The notes: generated by a model not told the origin, from the sequence alone. A DNA stretch of 64,000 nucleotides from Flavobacterium cucumis (GCF_900148835.1 NZ_FRYK01000001.1:806001-870000); one strand, 5' to 3'. Shown: positions 6,356-15,701, counted from the first letter of the stretch. Translations and numbers: made by a program.

Positions 6356-8038
6356 ATGTCTACGGAAGAAAAATCATTGAATTTTATAGAACAAATCATT
6401 GAAGAAGATTTAAAAAATGGTTTGTCAGCAGATAAATTGCGTTTTCGTTTTCCACCAGAACCTAATGGTTATTTGCATGTTGGTCATGCCAGTGCAATTT
6501 GTTTAAATTTTGGTTTAGGAATCGATTATAAAGCACCAGTTAATCTTCGTTTTGACGATACCAATCCATCAAAAGAAGAGCAAGAATATGTTGATGCGAT
6601 AAAGCGCGATGTAGAGTGGCTTGGTTTTAAATGGGATAAAGAATGTTATGCCTCGGATTATTTCCAACAATTGTATGATTGGGCAGTGGAATTAATCAAA
6701 AAAGATAAAGCGTATGTAGATAGCCAAACTTCGGAAGAAATGGCAAAACAAAAAGGTACGCCTACTACTCCAGGAACCGATTCTCCTTACAGAAATCGTT
6801 CTATCGAAGAAAATTTAGATTTGTTTACACGTATGAAAAACGGTGAATTCGAAAAAGGAACTCATGTTTTACGTGCTAAAATTTCGATGGGTGCTAACAA
6901 CATGCTGATGCGTGATCCTATTATTTACCGCATCATGCACGCACATCACCACAGAACAGGAAACGATTGGTGTATTTATCCAATGTACGACTGGGCACAT
7001 GGTGAAAGTGATTATTTAGAGCAAATTTCGCATTCATTTTGTACGTTAGAATTCTTGCCTCACCGTGAATTATATGATTGGTTTTTGAATCAAATTTACG
7101 ATGAAACTAAGGTACGTCCAAAACAAAGAGAATTTGCACGTAGAAATTTATCACATACTGTTGTTTCTAAACGTAAATTATTGCAATTAGTTGAAGAAAA
7201 ACATGTTACAGGTTGGGATGACCCAAGAATGTCAACGATTTCTGGAATGAGAAGACGCGGTTACACTCCAGCTTCAATTCGAAATTTTGCTAAAACTATC
7301 GGTATTGCAAAGCGTGATAATTTGATTGATGTTTCGCTTTTAGAATTCTGTGTTCGTGAAGATTTGAATAAAATTGCACCTCGTGTAATGGCTGTTTTAG
7401 ATCCTGTGAAATTAGTAATTACGAATTATCCAGAAGGTCAAGAAGAATGGTTAGAAGCCGAAAATAATCCGGAAGAAGAAGTAATGACGTACAGAAAAGT
7501 GCCTTTTTCTAAAGAATTGTATATTGAAAGAGAAGATTTTCAAGAAGAAGCACATAAGAAATTTTTCCGTTTGACTTTAGGAACTGAAGTTCGTTTAAAA
7601 AATGCCTATATCATTAAAGGTGAATCTGTTATAAAAGACGAAAACGGAAATATTACCGAAATTCACGCTACTTACGACGTAGATTCAAAATCAGGAAGCG
7701 GAACAGAAGCAAGTCAAAGAAAAGTAAAAGGAACTATTCATTGGGTTTCAATTCCTCATGCAAAAGAAGCGGAAGTTCGAATTTATGACAGATTATTTAC
7801 CAATGAGAGTCCAGATAAAGACAAAGAAGTTGATTTTAAAGAATACATCAATCCAAATTCATTAAAAGTAATTAAAGGATTTGTAGAACCAAGTTTGGTA
7901 ACTTCAAAAGAGTTAGATCATTTCCAATTTCAACGTTTAGGTTATTTCTGTGTAGATAGAGATTCAACTCCTGAAAAATTAGTTTTCAACAAAACAGTTG
8001 GCTTGAGAGATACTTGGGCAAAAATTTCAGAACAATAA
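6356..8038 (+). CDS. glnS: Glutamine--tRNA ligase
   Basis: A 560-residue class I aminoacyl-tRNA synthetase that charges tRNA-Gln directly. The HIGH-type motif is PPEPNGYLHVGHA at about residues 32-44, with RFDDTNPSKE following. The KMSKS-type motif is VVSKRKL at about 267-273. The C-terminal half is the two-lobed anticodon-binding beta-barrel (from about 345 to the end). The length equals the E. coli enzyme (about 554). Glu-tRNA ligase is also present in this window (10246-11742), as expected for a genome with direct Gln charging. A strong hairpin terminator follows at 8080-8107. Confidence 0.96.
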   Translation: MSTEEKSLNFIEQIIEEDLKNGLSADKLRFRFPPEPNGYLHVGHASAICLNFGLGIDYKAPVNLRFDDTNPSKEEQEYVDAIKRDVEWLGFKWDKECYASDYFQQLYDWAVELIKKDKAYVDSQTSEEMAKQKGTPTTPGTDSPYRNRSIEENLDLFTRMKNGEFEKGTHVLRAKISMGANNMLMRDPIIYRIMHAHHHRTGNDWCIYPMYDWAHGESDYLEQISHSFCTLEFLPHRELYDWFLNQIYDETKVRPKQREFARRNLSHTVVSKRKLLQLVEEKHVTGWDDPRMSTISGMRRRGYTPASIRNFAKTIGIAKRDNLIDVSLLEFCVREDLNKIAPRVMAVLDPVKLVITNYPEGQEEWLEAENNPEEEVMTYRKVPFSKELYIEREDFQEEAHKKFFRLTLGTEVRLKNAYIIKGESVIKDENGNITEIHATYDVDSKSGSGTEASQRKVKGTIHWVSIPHAKEAEVRIYDRLFTNESPDKDKEVDFKEYINPNSLKVIKGFVEPSLVTSKELDHFQFQRLGYFCVDRDSTPEKLVFNKTVGLRDTWAKISEQ

Positions 8039-8079
8039 AAATGTATCAAGATTATTGTATTAAGAATTAAGACTACAAA

Positions 8080-8107
8080 CCTGCAAATTTTTCTTTGCAG
8101 GTTTTTT
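8080..8107 (+). terminator. Terminator of glnS
   Basis: The hairpin arms are AACCTGCAAA and TTTGCAGGTT, followed by TTTTTTATT, about 45 bases downstream of the glnS stop. Confidence 0.8.
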
Positions 8108-8108
8108 T

Positions 8109-8424
8109 ATTCCTAATTGTTAAAAATAATTTTTTATGATGATATTTTTTTTATAATCTATTTTTACTATTATTATTAAAAACTATCGAAATAAAATTTA
8201 TTATAATTAAAAACTTAAAAAAGTAGCTTTCATAAATTAATTCTAATACAATAACTTTTTTAGCTAAAGTGTTTTTACATCTTTACTATTGATAGTGTCA
8301 GAAATTGCTTTATTTTAATTTTAGTATAAAATCGAGGTAATTTTACTCTGATTTACTCTTCATGGAACTGCTTTTAAAAAATTATCACTGAAATTGTAGA
8401 TTTCTAATATTTGGTTATAAAAAA
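8109..8424. other. AT-rich intergenic stretch
   Basis: About 315 bases between the two terminators of glnS and the SPFH gene. It is AT-rich, and no reading frame, RNA motif or repeat could be recognised in it on either strand. Confidence 0.5.
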
Positions 8425-8453
8425 AACCACCAATTAAAAATTGATGGTTTTCG
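8425..8453 (-). terminator. Terminator of the SPFH gene
   Basis: The palindrome arms AAAACCACCAATT and AATTGATGGTTTT have one mismatch. On the minus strand it ends in a T-run (TTTTTTTTATAA). It lies about 35 bases past the stop of the SPFH gene. Confidence 0.65.
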
Positions 8454-8458
8454 TTTTT

Positions 8459-8483
8459 GTCATGCTGAAATTTTTCAGCATCT
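8459..8483. repeat. GTCATGCTG-type intergenic palindrome
   Basis: GTCATGCTGAAA, then TT, then TTTCAGCATCT: a perfect 9-bp stem. It belongs to the same word family as the hairpins around the GIY-YIG genes at 21.8-23.0 kb. Confidence 0.6.
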
Positions 8484-8486
8484 AGA

Positions 8487-9464
8487 TTATACTTCTTCCG
8501 AATCTTCAATTCCAAAATTATCGTTTGAAATATCTTTCTTATTTACTTTTTTGGTTTTGTTAGCATTTTTCATTGCTTCACCTACTTGGTTACTTGCTGT
8601 AAAACTTGCCACCATGTTGTTCAACATGTCACTACCAGCTTGCGGTGAATTTGGTAATAGAATTAAATTAGAATTTGCATCTGCTCCAATTGCTTGTAAT
8701 GTATCGTAATGTTGTGTTACTACGATTAAAGCCGAAGCTTCTTGAGAATTGATTCCCACTTTGTTCAATACATCAACTGATTCTACTAAACCACGTGCGA
8801 TTTCTCTTCTTTGGTCGGCAATACCTTGACCTTGAAGTCTTTTACTTTCTGCTTCTGCTTTAGCTTTTGCAACAATTCTGATTCTTCCTGCTTCTGCTTC
8901 ATACTCTGCAGCCGTTTTTTCTCGGTCCGCTGCATTAATTCGGTTCATCGCATTTTTAACTTGAATATCTGGATCAATATCAGTAATTAAGGTATTTATG
9001 ATATCATAACCATAAGTAGTCATCGCTTCATTTAATTCACGTTTTACAGCGATAGCAATATCATCTTTTCTTTCAAAAACGTCGTCTAATTTTAATTTTG
9101 GAACTTCAGCACGAACTACGTCAAACACGTAAGAAGTAATTTGGTCGTGTGGATATTCTAATTTATAAAACGCTTCGTATGCTTTTTCTTGTAATACTTT
9201 GAACTGTACCGAAACTTTCATTTTAACGAATACGTTATCTTTTGTTTTGGTTTCGATGATAACATCTAATTGTTGAATTCTTAAATTAACACGTCCTGCA
9301 ATTCTGTCAACAATTGGAATCTTAAGTTGTAAACCCGAATTTCTTAAGCTAAGAAATTTACCGAATCGTTCCACTACCACTACGGTTTGTTGTTTAACGG
9401 TGAAAAATGAAGAAAAAAGGATGATTAATCCAATGAAAATTATTGGAAATAATAAATAATTCAT
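8487..9464 (-). CDS. SPFH/Band 7 (stomatin/QmcA-like) membrane protein
   Basis: A 325-residue membrane-anchored SPFH protein. A hydrophobic N-terminal segment (residues 3-23) is followed by the Band 7 domain with QQTVVVVERFGKF-----SGL-LKIP-VDRI at about 26-60. A charged, alanine-rich coil (about 190-260, AAEYEAEAGRIRIVAKAKAEAESKRL) drives oligomerisation in the family. The C-terminal tail is Lys/Asn-rich. Such proteins scaffold membrane microdomains and often modulate FtsH or other proteases; the partner is usually an NfeD protein, which is not adjacent here. It is divergent from 9562, monocistronic, and has its own terminator. Confidence 0.9.
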   Translation of the reverse strand: MNYLLFPIIFIGLIILFSSFFTVKQQTVVVVERFGKFLSLRNSGLQLKIPIVDRIAGRVNLRIQQLDVIIETKTKDNVFVKMKVSVQFKVLQEKAYEAFYKLEYPHDQITSYVFDVVRAEVPKLKLDDVFERKDDIAIAVKRELNEAMTTYGYDIINTLITDIDPDIQVKNAMNRINAADREKTAAEYEAEAGRIRIVAKAKAEAESKRLQGQGIADQRREIARGLVESVDVLNKVGINSQEASALIVVTQHYDTLQAIGADANSNLILLPNSPQAGSDMLNNMVASFTASNQVGEAMKNANKTKKVNKKDISNDNFGIEDSEEV

Positions 9465-9535
9465 AATGATTTAGTTTATAGATTTATAGTTATACGCTTA
9501 TTTAAGTAAAAAGTTACAGTTTCGTTTTTTAATCT

Positions 9536-9543
9536 TATTTTTG
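9536..9543 (+). promoter_or_regulatory. -7 promoter element of the 9562 gene
   Basis: TATTTTTG, a full TAnnTTTG match, 18 bases upstream of the ATG. Confidence 0.5.
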
Positions 9544-9561
9544 TGATGTAAATGTATAATT

Positions 9562-10209
9562 ATGAGAAATTTATTTTTTTTCTTTATTTTATTCTCGTGT
9601 TCGGTCTTTGCTCAACGTGGAAATAAAGACAGTAATCGTATTGGGATTGAAGGAGGTGTAACTCAGTTAAATGTCTTTACTGACAATTTAACTGTTACAT
9701 CTGAAGTAGGTTGGATGGCAGGTCTAGGCGTCCGAGGAAATTATTATAACAATTGGCAAATGGGCTTTGGTATGTTTTTTACGGATAGTAATTTTTCCAT
9801 TCCAACATTAAATGGATTACAACAAACGCAAACGAATTTCAAAATGTCGGCGGTTCAAATTTATCTAGTACCTAGTTATACTGCAATTGAAGATCATCTG
9901 AATATCGAGTTTGGACCTGTGTTACAAATAAATGGTAAATTAGGAATAGATAAAGATGACGAAAACAATTTATTGTTAGACCAACCCGGTTTAATAGCTA
10001 AAGATATTGTAGATGTTTCAAAGATTAATGCCAATTTTTATGTTGGAATCAATGGCGGAATTAAAAATATAAGAGCAAGAATCGGATATCAATATGGTTT
10101 GACTAATTTTTTCGGTAATCTAAAAGAGAACGAAAATGTTATATCCTCAGGTTTGAATATGAAAGGAAATATTGGATTGATTAGTGGTCTTATTACAATA
10201 TATCTTTAA
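9562..10209 (+). CDS. Small outer-membrane beta-barrel-like protein (PorT-like)
   Basis: A 215-residue secreted protein with a clear signal peptide (MRNLFFFFILFSCSVFAQ, cut after AQ). The mature part alternates short amphipathic strands with glycine turns (IGIEGGVTQLNVF, GVRGNYYNNWQMGFGMFF, FGPVLQINGKLGI, VGINGGIKNIRARIGYQYGLTNFF). This is the pattern of the outer-membrane beta-barrel families of Bacteroidetes. No specific function can be assigned. It is transcribed alone, facing gltX tail to tail with a shared bidirectional terminator. Confidence 0.65.
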   Translation: MRNLFFFFILFSCSVFAQRGNKDSNRIGIEGGVTQLNVFTDNLTVTSEVGWMAGLGVRGNYYNNWQMGFGMFFTDSNFSIPTLNGLQQTQTNFKMSAVQIYLVPSYTAIEDHLNIEFGPVLQINGKLGIDKDDENNLLLDQPGLIAKDIVDVSKINANFYVGINGGIKNIRARIGYQYGLTNFFGNLKENENVISSGLNMKGNIGLISGLITIYL

Positions 10210-10247
10210 TAAAAAAGCCCCCTGAATTTCAGAGGGCTTTCTTTTTT
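10210..10247. terminator. Bidirectional terminator between 9562 gene and gltX
   Basis: The hairpin arms are AAAGCCCCCTGAA and TTTCAGAGGGCTTT, flanked by A-runs on the left and T-runs on the right. It can therefore end transcription from both converging genes. Confidence 0.85.
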
Positions 10248-11742
10248 ATAAACTAGCAATCGCTTTTTCTATTCTCTTCACCGTTTCGGCTTTTCCTATC
10301 ATTTCGATAATATCGAATAAATGTGACCCTTTTAACGCGCCTACTAAACTCAATCGTAGCGGTTGCATTACTTTCCCCATTCCAATTTCGTTTGTTGTCA
10401 TCCATTCTTTTAATAAGGTTTCGATGTTAGCTGAAGTAAAATCTTCAATCTTTTCTAACTCCGAAATCACCTGTTGCATTAATCCTGGTGTTTCTTCTTT
10501 CCAGTTTTTAGCTGCTTTTTCGTCGTATGATGTTGGTGCTTCAAAGAAATAATCTGATAAATCCCAAAATTCGGTTACGAAATTAGCTCTTTCTTTAATT
10601 AAAGAAACCACTCTTTCTAAATCTATTGTTGTAGAAACACCTCTTTTTTCTAAATCCGTAGAAAAACTTATAGCTAATTCCTTATCACTTTTCCCAATTA
10701 AATACTGATGATTGAACCATTTGTTTTTCTCTGGGTCAAACTTCGCTCCTGCTTTGTGAATTCTATTTAAATCGAATTTTTGTACCAATTCTTCTAATGA
10801 GAAAATTTCTTGTTCGGTTCCATCATTCCAACCTAATAACGCTAAAAAGTTGACAACCGCTTCTGGGAAAAATCCATTTTCTCTATAGCCTGATGAAATT
10901 CCTTCTTCCGTTTTCCATTCCAAAGGAAATACTGGGAATCCCATTTTATCACCATCGCGTTTTGATAATTTTCCATTTCCAATTGGTTTTAAAATCAAAG
11001 GTAAATGCGCAAATTCTGGAGCATTCCAACCAAAAGCTTTGTATAATAAATGATGTAAAGGCAAACTTGGTAACCATTCTTCTCCACGAATGACATGCGA
11101 AGTCTCCATCAAATGGTCATCTACAATATTCGCTAAATGGTACGTTGGCATACCATCTGATTTGAATAAAACTTTATCATCTAATAAATTCGTATCAAAT
11201 TTAATGTCGCCACGAATAATGTCTTTTAATTCTAAAATTTCATTCACTGGTGTTTTAAAACGGATTACATACTGTTCGCCTGCAGCAATTCGTTCCGTTA
11301 CTTTTTCACGTGAAACCGTCAACGAGTTATCCAATTGCTCTCTTACCGAATGATTATAAATAAACGTTTTTCCATTAGCTTCAGCTTCTTTTCGCATCGC
11401 ATCTAAACTTTCTGCCGTATCAAAAGCATAATATGCCCAACCTGAATTAATTAATTGGTCTGCATATTGTTGATACATTGCTTTACGTTCGCTTTGACGA
11501 TAAGGTCCAAATTTTTCGTTCTTTCCTACGGTTTCATCTGGTGCAATTCCTAACCATTCTAAAGCTTCAAAAATATAGGCTTCTGCTCCTGGAACAAAAC
11601 GCGTTTGATCGGTATCTTCAATTCGCAAATAGAAAGTACCACCATGTTTTTTGGCAAATAAATAATTGAATAAAGCGGTACGAACACCACCAATATGCAA
11701 AGGTCCGGTTGGACTTGGTGCAAATCTTACTCTTACTGACAT
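10246..11742 (-). CDS. gltX: Glutamate--tRNA ligase
   Basis: A 498-residue class I synthetase that charges tRNA-Glu. From ATG at 11742 it reads MSVRVRFAPSPTGPLHIGGV, with the HIGH motif in the form HIGG. KLSKRDGD near residue 258 is the KMSKS loop, and the C-terminal helical anticodon-binding domain follows. The frame is open 11 codons further upstream, but the conserved start and the -7 element at 11759-11766 fix the ATG at 11742. A parS-like 16-mer (14 of 16) lies inside the coding sequence at 11302-11317. Confidence 0.95.
   Translation of the reverse strand: MSVRVRFAPSPTGPLHIGGVRTALFNYLFAKKHGGTFYLRIEDTDQTRFVPGAEAYIFEALEWLGIAPDETVGKNEKFGPYRQSERKAMYQQYADQLINSGWAYYAFDTAESLDAMRKEAEANGKTFIYNHSVREQLDNSLTVSREKVTERIAAGEQYVIRFKTPVNEILELKDIIRGDIKFDTNLLDDKVLFKSDGMPTYHLANIVDDHLMETSHVIRGEEWLPSLPLHHLLYKAFGWNAPEFAHLPLILKPIGNGKLSKRDGDKMGFPVFPLEWKTEEGISSGYRENGFFPEAVVNFLALLGWNDGTEQEIFSLEELVQKFDLNRIHKAGAKFDPEKNKWFNHQYLIGKSDKELAISFSTDLEKRGVSTTIDLERVVSLIKERANFVTEFWDLSDYFFEAPTSYDEKAAKNWKEETPGLMQQVISELEKIEDFTSANIETLLKEWMTTNEIGMGKVMQPLRLSLVGALKGSHLFDIIEMIGKAETVKRIEKAIASL
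11302..11317. promoter_or_regulatory. parS-like site inside gltX
   Basis: TTTTTCACGTGAAACC matches the parS 16-mer TGTTTCACGTGAAACA at 14 positions, with the full central TTTCACGTGAAA. It is about 4.3 kb from the perfect parS sites and may be a weak ParB site. Confidence 0.4.
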
Positions 11743-11758
11743 TTCATTAAATTTTGTG

Positions 11759-11766
11759 CAAAGATA
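11759..11766 (-). promoter_or_regulatory. -7 promoter element of gltX
   Basis: The minus strand reads TATCTTTG, a full TAnnTTTG match. The start codon is 16 bases downstream, giving a leader of about 10 nt. Confidence 0.65.
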
Positions 11767-11918
11767 CGATTCCAATTTAGAAGTTAGATTTTAGATTTTA
11801 GAAAATCATTAGGTTATTAACAATCGTATTCTACAAATGTTAAGTTTCATTAAAAACCTATTGACTAATCTATTAAGATATTGTATTTTTATCAGTTATA
11901 AACAGTATATCAACAAAT

Positions 11919-14900
11919 TTGGAAGCAAAAAGCATTATTTTTGATAAGCTTGAAGGGTTTATTAAGAAGTTTTACACCAATGAGCTGATAAAAGGAGTCA
12001 TTCTTTTTATCGGATTTGGCTTGTTGTATTTTATTTTTACCTTATTGATTGAATATTTTTTATGGTTATCCACATCAGGAAGAACTATTTTGTTCTGGTT
12101 GTTTGTAGGCGTTGAATTGTTTTTATTGATTCGTTTTATTGCTTTTCCGTTGTTTAAATTATTCAAATTACAACAAGGAATCAATTACGAACAAGCTTCT
12201 GAAATCATTGGTAATCATTTTTCAGAAGTGCAAGACAAGTTGTTAAACTTCCTGCAATTGGCGAATCAAAGTCAAACTTCGGAATTATTAGCAGCTTCTA
12301 TCGAACAAAAAGCAGCTTCGTTACAACCAATTCCGTTTTCGAATGCGGTGAATTTTGCTAAGAATAAGAAGTTTTTGCCTTATGCGATTATCCCAATTCT
12401 ATTATTGATACTGTTTTTCGTTACCGGAAATTCTGAAATCATTTCGAATAGTTTTGCTCGAGTAGTGAATTATGAAACGAAATATGCACCACCAGCTCTT
12501 TTTGAATTTGTAGTATTGAATAAATCATTAACAGCACAACAGAATTCCGATTTTGTTTTACAAGTTAAAACACAAGGAAAAGTTATGCCTGATAATATTG
12601 CTATTCAAATTGGTGATGAAGAATATTTTTTACAAACCACAAAACCAGGTGTTTTTGAATATACGTTTTCAAAATTATCTAAAGATGTTACTTTTTTGCT
12701 TTTAGCAAATGGATTAAATTCGAATGAATATCAGATTAATGTGGTGGATGTTCCAACGATTGCCAACTTTGAAATGGTCTTGCAATATCCTTCCTATTTA
12801 GGAAAGAAATCAGAAGTTATTCAAGGAACTGGAAATGCTGTAGTTCCAGAAGGCACCGTTGTGAATTGGAGAATTAATGCTTTGGCAACGGATAAAGTGA
12901 GTTTTAAATCGAACAATCAAGTAAGTGTTTTTATAAATAATGAAAACAATTTTTCGCTTTCCAGAAGAATCACTGATAATTTAAGTTACGAAGTAATTAC
13001 ATCTAATAGAAACATCAACGAGTTTGAAAAATTGTCGTATCAAATTGCAACGATTAAAGATCAATATCCTACGATTTCAGTTCAAATTGCGCCTGATTCT
13101 CTTAAGTTAAAATCAAAAATGATGATTGGTCAAGTTGCCGATGATCATGGTTTATCGAAGTTACAAGTTGTTTTCTATCCAAAAGGAAATCCAAATGCAG
13201 TTCGAAAAGCGAATTTAGCTATCAATAAACAAGCCGTTGACCAATTTATTTATTCTTTTCCAAATGGTTTATCTATTGATGAAGGTGTAAATTACGAATA
13301 TTACTTTGAAGTATTTGATAATGATGTAGTTAACAATTATAAAAGCACAAAATCTTCTGTTTTTCTTCATTATGAACTTACAGAGGTCCAAAAAGAAGAC
13401 AAACAACTGCAAGAGCAGAATGAAAACATAAATAGTTTAGAAAAATCGCTTCAAAATCAAGAGAAGCAAATTTCAGAATTGGACAAACTCCAAAAAATGA
13501 ACAAAGAGAAATCGACTTTAGATTTCAAAGACCAAAAGAAAGTGGAAGACTTTATCAATCGTCAAAAACAGCAAGATGAAATGATGAAAGAATTCACTAA
13601 AAAGTTAACCGAGAATTTGGAAGAATTTAATCCAAAATCACAAGATAAAGACAAAGAAGAGCTACTCCGAAGATTAGAAGAAGCCGAAAAACAAGCAGAG
13701 AAAAATGAAAAACTGCTTAAAGAATTAGAAGAGCTTTCTAAAAAATTAGAGAAAGATCAATTGTTCGACAAAGCAGATAAGCTTAAACAAAATGCTAAAA
13801 ATCAACAACAGAATCTTGAACAGTTAGTAGAGTTGACCAAACGTTTTTACGTTGAAAAGAAAGCGGAACAAATCGCAGACAAATTAGATAAGTTGGCGGT
13901 GAAGGAAGATAAATTAGCTGACGATGCTAAAGAAAACTCTATGGAAAATCAGGATACAATCAATAAAGAATTCGAAGAAATTCAAAAAGAGCTTCAAGAT
14001 TTAGAGAAAGAAAACAAAGAATTGAAAGCTCCAATGGACATTCCTAACGATAAGAATGAACAAGAAGATGTGAAAAAAGACATGGAGAAAGCTTCTGAAG
14101 AATTGCAAAAACAAAATCAACAGAAAGCAAAACCTAAGCAAAAATCAGCTGCTGCAAAGATGAAACAGATGAGTCAAAAAATGTCTCAATCTATGCAATC
14201 AGGTGACATGGAACAAATGCAAGAAGATGCTAAATTGTTACGACAAATTCTAGATAATTTATTAGCATTTTCTTTTGACGAAGAAGGTTTGATTAAGACT
14301 ACTAATGCAACTCAAACGCGTTCTTTGCAATTGAACAAAGTGTTAAAAAAACAACAAGATTTAAAGTTACAATTCAAACATGTGGATGATAGTTTGTTCG
14401 CTGTGGCTTTACGTAATCCAAAAATTACTGAAACGATTTTAAATGAAGTCGGTGAAATCCATTACAACTTAGACAAGACTTTAGAAACTTTAGCGGATAA
14501 TAACATTCAAAAAGGTGCTTCACATCAGCAATATGTTCTAACATCAGCCAATCGTTTAGCAGATTATTTAAGTAATGTGCAAACTGAAATGAATATGGAA
14601 ATGCAAGGTCAGGGTTCGGGAAAAGGGAAGCCAAAACCTGGTGGCGGTAAAGGAATGCAGTTGCCAGATATCATCAAACAGCAAGAAGGTTTAGGCGAAA
14701 AAATGAAAGAAGGTATGAAACAAGGAGATAAGCCTGGAGATAAACCGGGTGAAAAATCGGGTCAAGGAAAACAAAAAGGACAATCAGGTGAGAACGACGA
14801 AGAAGGTGAAAATGGTTCCGAAGGTAACGCAGGAAAAGTTCTTGAGATTTTAAAAGAGCAAAGACAATTGCGTGATGCTTTGCAAATAGCTCTAGAGAAA

Positions 14901-15233
14901 GAAGGATTGACAGGTCAAGGTCTGAATGCCTTGAACCAAATGAAAGATATCGAGAAGCAATTAATTAATAAAGGATTCAAAAATGAGACGTTGCAAAAGA
15001 TGTTGAATTTAAAACACGAGCTTTTAAAATTAGAAAAAGCCATTCAGCAACAAGGAGAAGATACCAAGCGTCAGTCTAAAACTAATGATAAGAATTATAA
15101 CGGTTCCACTACTCCACTTTCTAAGGAATTAAAAGATTATCTAAATAGTGTTGAAATATTAAACAGACAAAGCTTACCTTTGCAACCCAATTTTAACCAG
15201 AAGGTTCAAAACTATTTTAAAGGCAATGATTAG
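11919..15233 (+). CDS. DUF4175 family membrane protein with long coiled coil
   Basis: A 1104-residue envelope protein of the DUF4175 family. Residues 20-70 and 150-170 hold three hydrophobic segments; an extracytoplasmic beta-rich region follows to about 470. Then comes a long charged coiled coil (about 480-760, rich in EKQLQEQNEN / KKLEKDQ) and a low-complexity Gly/Lys region at about 900-965 (KGKPKPGGGKGM, KPGDKPGEKSGQG). The molecular role is unknown. The start is TTG at 11919; no ATG is available near it, and the hydrophobic N-terminus begins soon after. It overlaps ybeY by 8 bases, so the two are probably translationally coupled. A -7-like element (TATTTTTA) lies at about 11883. Confidence 0.8.
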   Translation: MEAKSIIFDKLEGFIKKFYTNELIKGVILFIGFGLLYFIFTLLIEYFLWLSTSGRTILFWLFVGVELFLLIRFIAFPLFKLFKLQQGINYEQASEIIGNHFSEVQDKLLNFLQLANQSQTSELLAASIEQKAASLQPIPFSNAVNFAKNKKFLPYAIIPILLLILFFVTGNSEIISNSFARVVNYETKYAPPALFEFVVLNKSLTAQQNSDFVLQVKTQGKVMPDNIAIQIGDEEYFLQTTKPGVFEYTFSKLSKDVTFLLLANGLNSNEYQINVVDVPTIANFEMVLQYPSYLGKKSEVIQGTGNAVVPEGTVVNWRINALATDKVSFKSNNQVSVFINNENNFSLSRRITDNLSYEVITSNRNINEFEKLSYQIATIKDQYPTISVQIAPDSLKLKSKMMIGQVADDHGLSKLQVVFYPKGNPNAVRKANLAINKQAVDQFIYSFPNGLSIDEGVNYEYYFEVFDNDVVNNYKSTKSSVFLHYELTEVQKEDKQLQEQNENINSLEKSLQNQEKQISELDKLQKMNKEKSTLDFKDQKKVEDFINRQKQQDEMMKEFTKKLTENLEEFNPKSQDKDKEELLRRLEEAEKQAEKNEKLLKELEELSKKLEKDQLFDKADKLKQNAKNQQQNLEQLVELTKRFYVEKKAEQIADKLDKLAVKEDKLADDAKENSMENQDTINKEFEEIQKELQDLEKENKELKAPMDIPNDKNEQEDVKKDMEKASEELQKQNQQKAKPKQKSAAAKMKQMSQKMSQSMQSGDMEQMQEDAKLLRQILDNLLAFSFDEEGLIKTTNATQTRSLQLNKVLKKQQDLKLQFKHVDDSLFAVALRNPKITETILNEVGEIHYNLDKTLETLADNNIQKGASHQQYVLTSANRLADYLSNVQTEMNMEMQGQGSGKGKPKPGGGKGMQLPDIIKQQEGLGEKMKEGMKQGDKPGDKPGEKSGQGKQKGQSGENDEEGENGSEGNAGKVLEILKEQRQLRDALQIALEKEGLTGQGLNALNQMKDIEKQLINKGFKNETLQKMLNLKHELLKLEKAIQQQGEDTKRQSKTNDKNYNGSTTPLSKELKDYLNSVEILNRQSLPLQPNFNQKVQNYFKGND

Positions 15234-15645
15234 TTTTAATTACGAAACAGATTTCGAACTAGAAAACGAAGCGCAATACGAAGATTGGATATCTCGCATA
15301 ATTGAATCAGAAGGATTTGATGAAGGCGAAATCAATTATATTTTTTGTGATGACGAATACCTACATAAAATCAATGTGGAGTACTTAGATCATGACACTT
15401 TAACCGATATTATCAGTTTTGATTACACAGTAGGAAATTTAATACAGGGAGATATTTTCGTTTCTGTAGAACGTGTTCAAGATAATGCGAATGATTTTAA
15501 GGTTTCTTTTGAGGAAGAATTAAAGCGTGTTCTTTCACATGGAGTTTTACACTATTGTGGATACAAAGATAAATCTCCTGAAGACGAAGCTTTGATGCGT
15601 TCTAAAGAAGAAGAAAAAATGCAAATGTTTCACGTGGAACATTAA
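15226..15645 (+). CDS. ybeY: Endoribonuclease YbeY (rRNA maturation factor)
   Basis: A 139-residue YbeY protein, a metal-dependent RNase for 16S rRNA 3' end maturation and ribosome quality control. The metal motif reads HGVLHYCGYKD at residues 105-115, where the classical form is HGxLHLxGYDH. The two first histidines (105, 109) are present but the third ligand position has Asp115. The DTLTDIISFDY segment (residues 57-67) is the other family mark. The start overlaps the DUF4175 gene. The final residues MFHVEH are encoded by a perfect parS site (15626-15641). mnmG follows 56 bases later. Confidence 0.92.
   Translation: MISFNYETDFELENEAQYEDWISRIIESEGFDEGEINYIFCDDEYLHKINVEYLDHDTLTDIISFDYTVGNLIQGDIFVSVERVQDNANDFKVSFEEELKRVLSHGVLHYCGYKDKSPEDEALMRSKEEEKMQMFHVEH
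15626..15641. promoter_or_regulatory. parS: parS site 1 (in the 3' end of ybeY)
   Basis: TGTTTCACGTGGAACA. Its reverse complement TGTTCCACGTGAAACA is the classical chromosomal parS sequence bound by ParB. It codes for part of the last residues of YbeY. Confidence 0.85.
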
Positions 15646-15670
15646 GCTTATAAACTAGAATTTTTTTAAA

Positions 15671-15686
15671 TGTTTCACGTGGAACA
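15671..15686. promoter_or_regulatory. parS: parS site 2 (upstream of mnmG)
   Basis: TGTTTCACGTGGAACA, identical to site 1 and in the same orientation, 45 bases on. It lies in the ybeY-mnmG spacer, 16 bases before the mnmG ATG. Confidence 0.88.
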
Positions 15687-15701
15687 TAATATTTATAGAA
15701 G

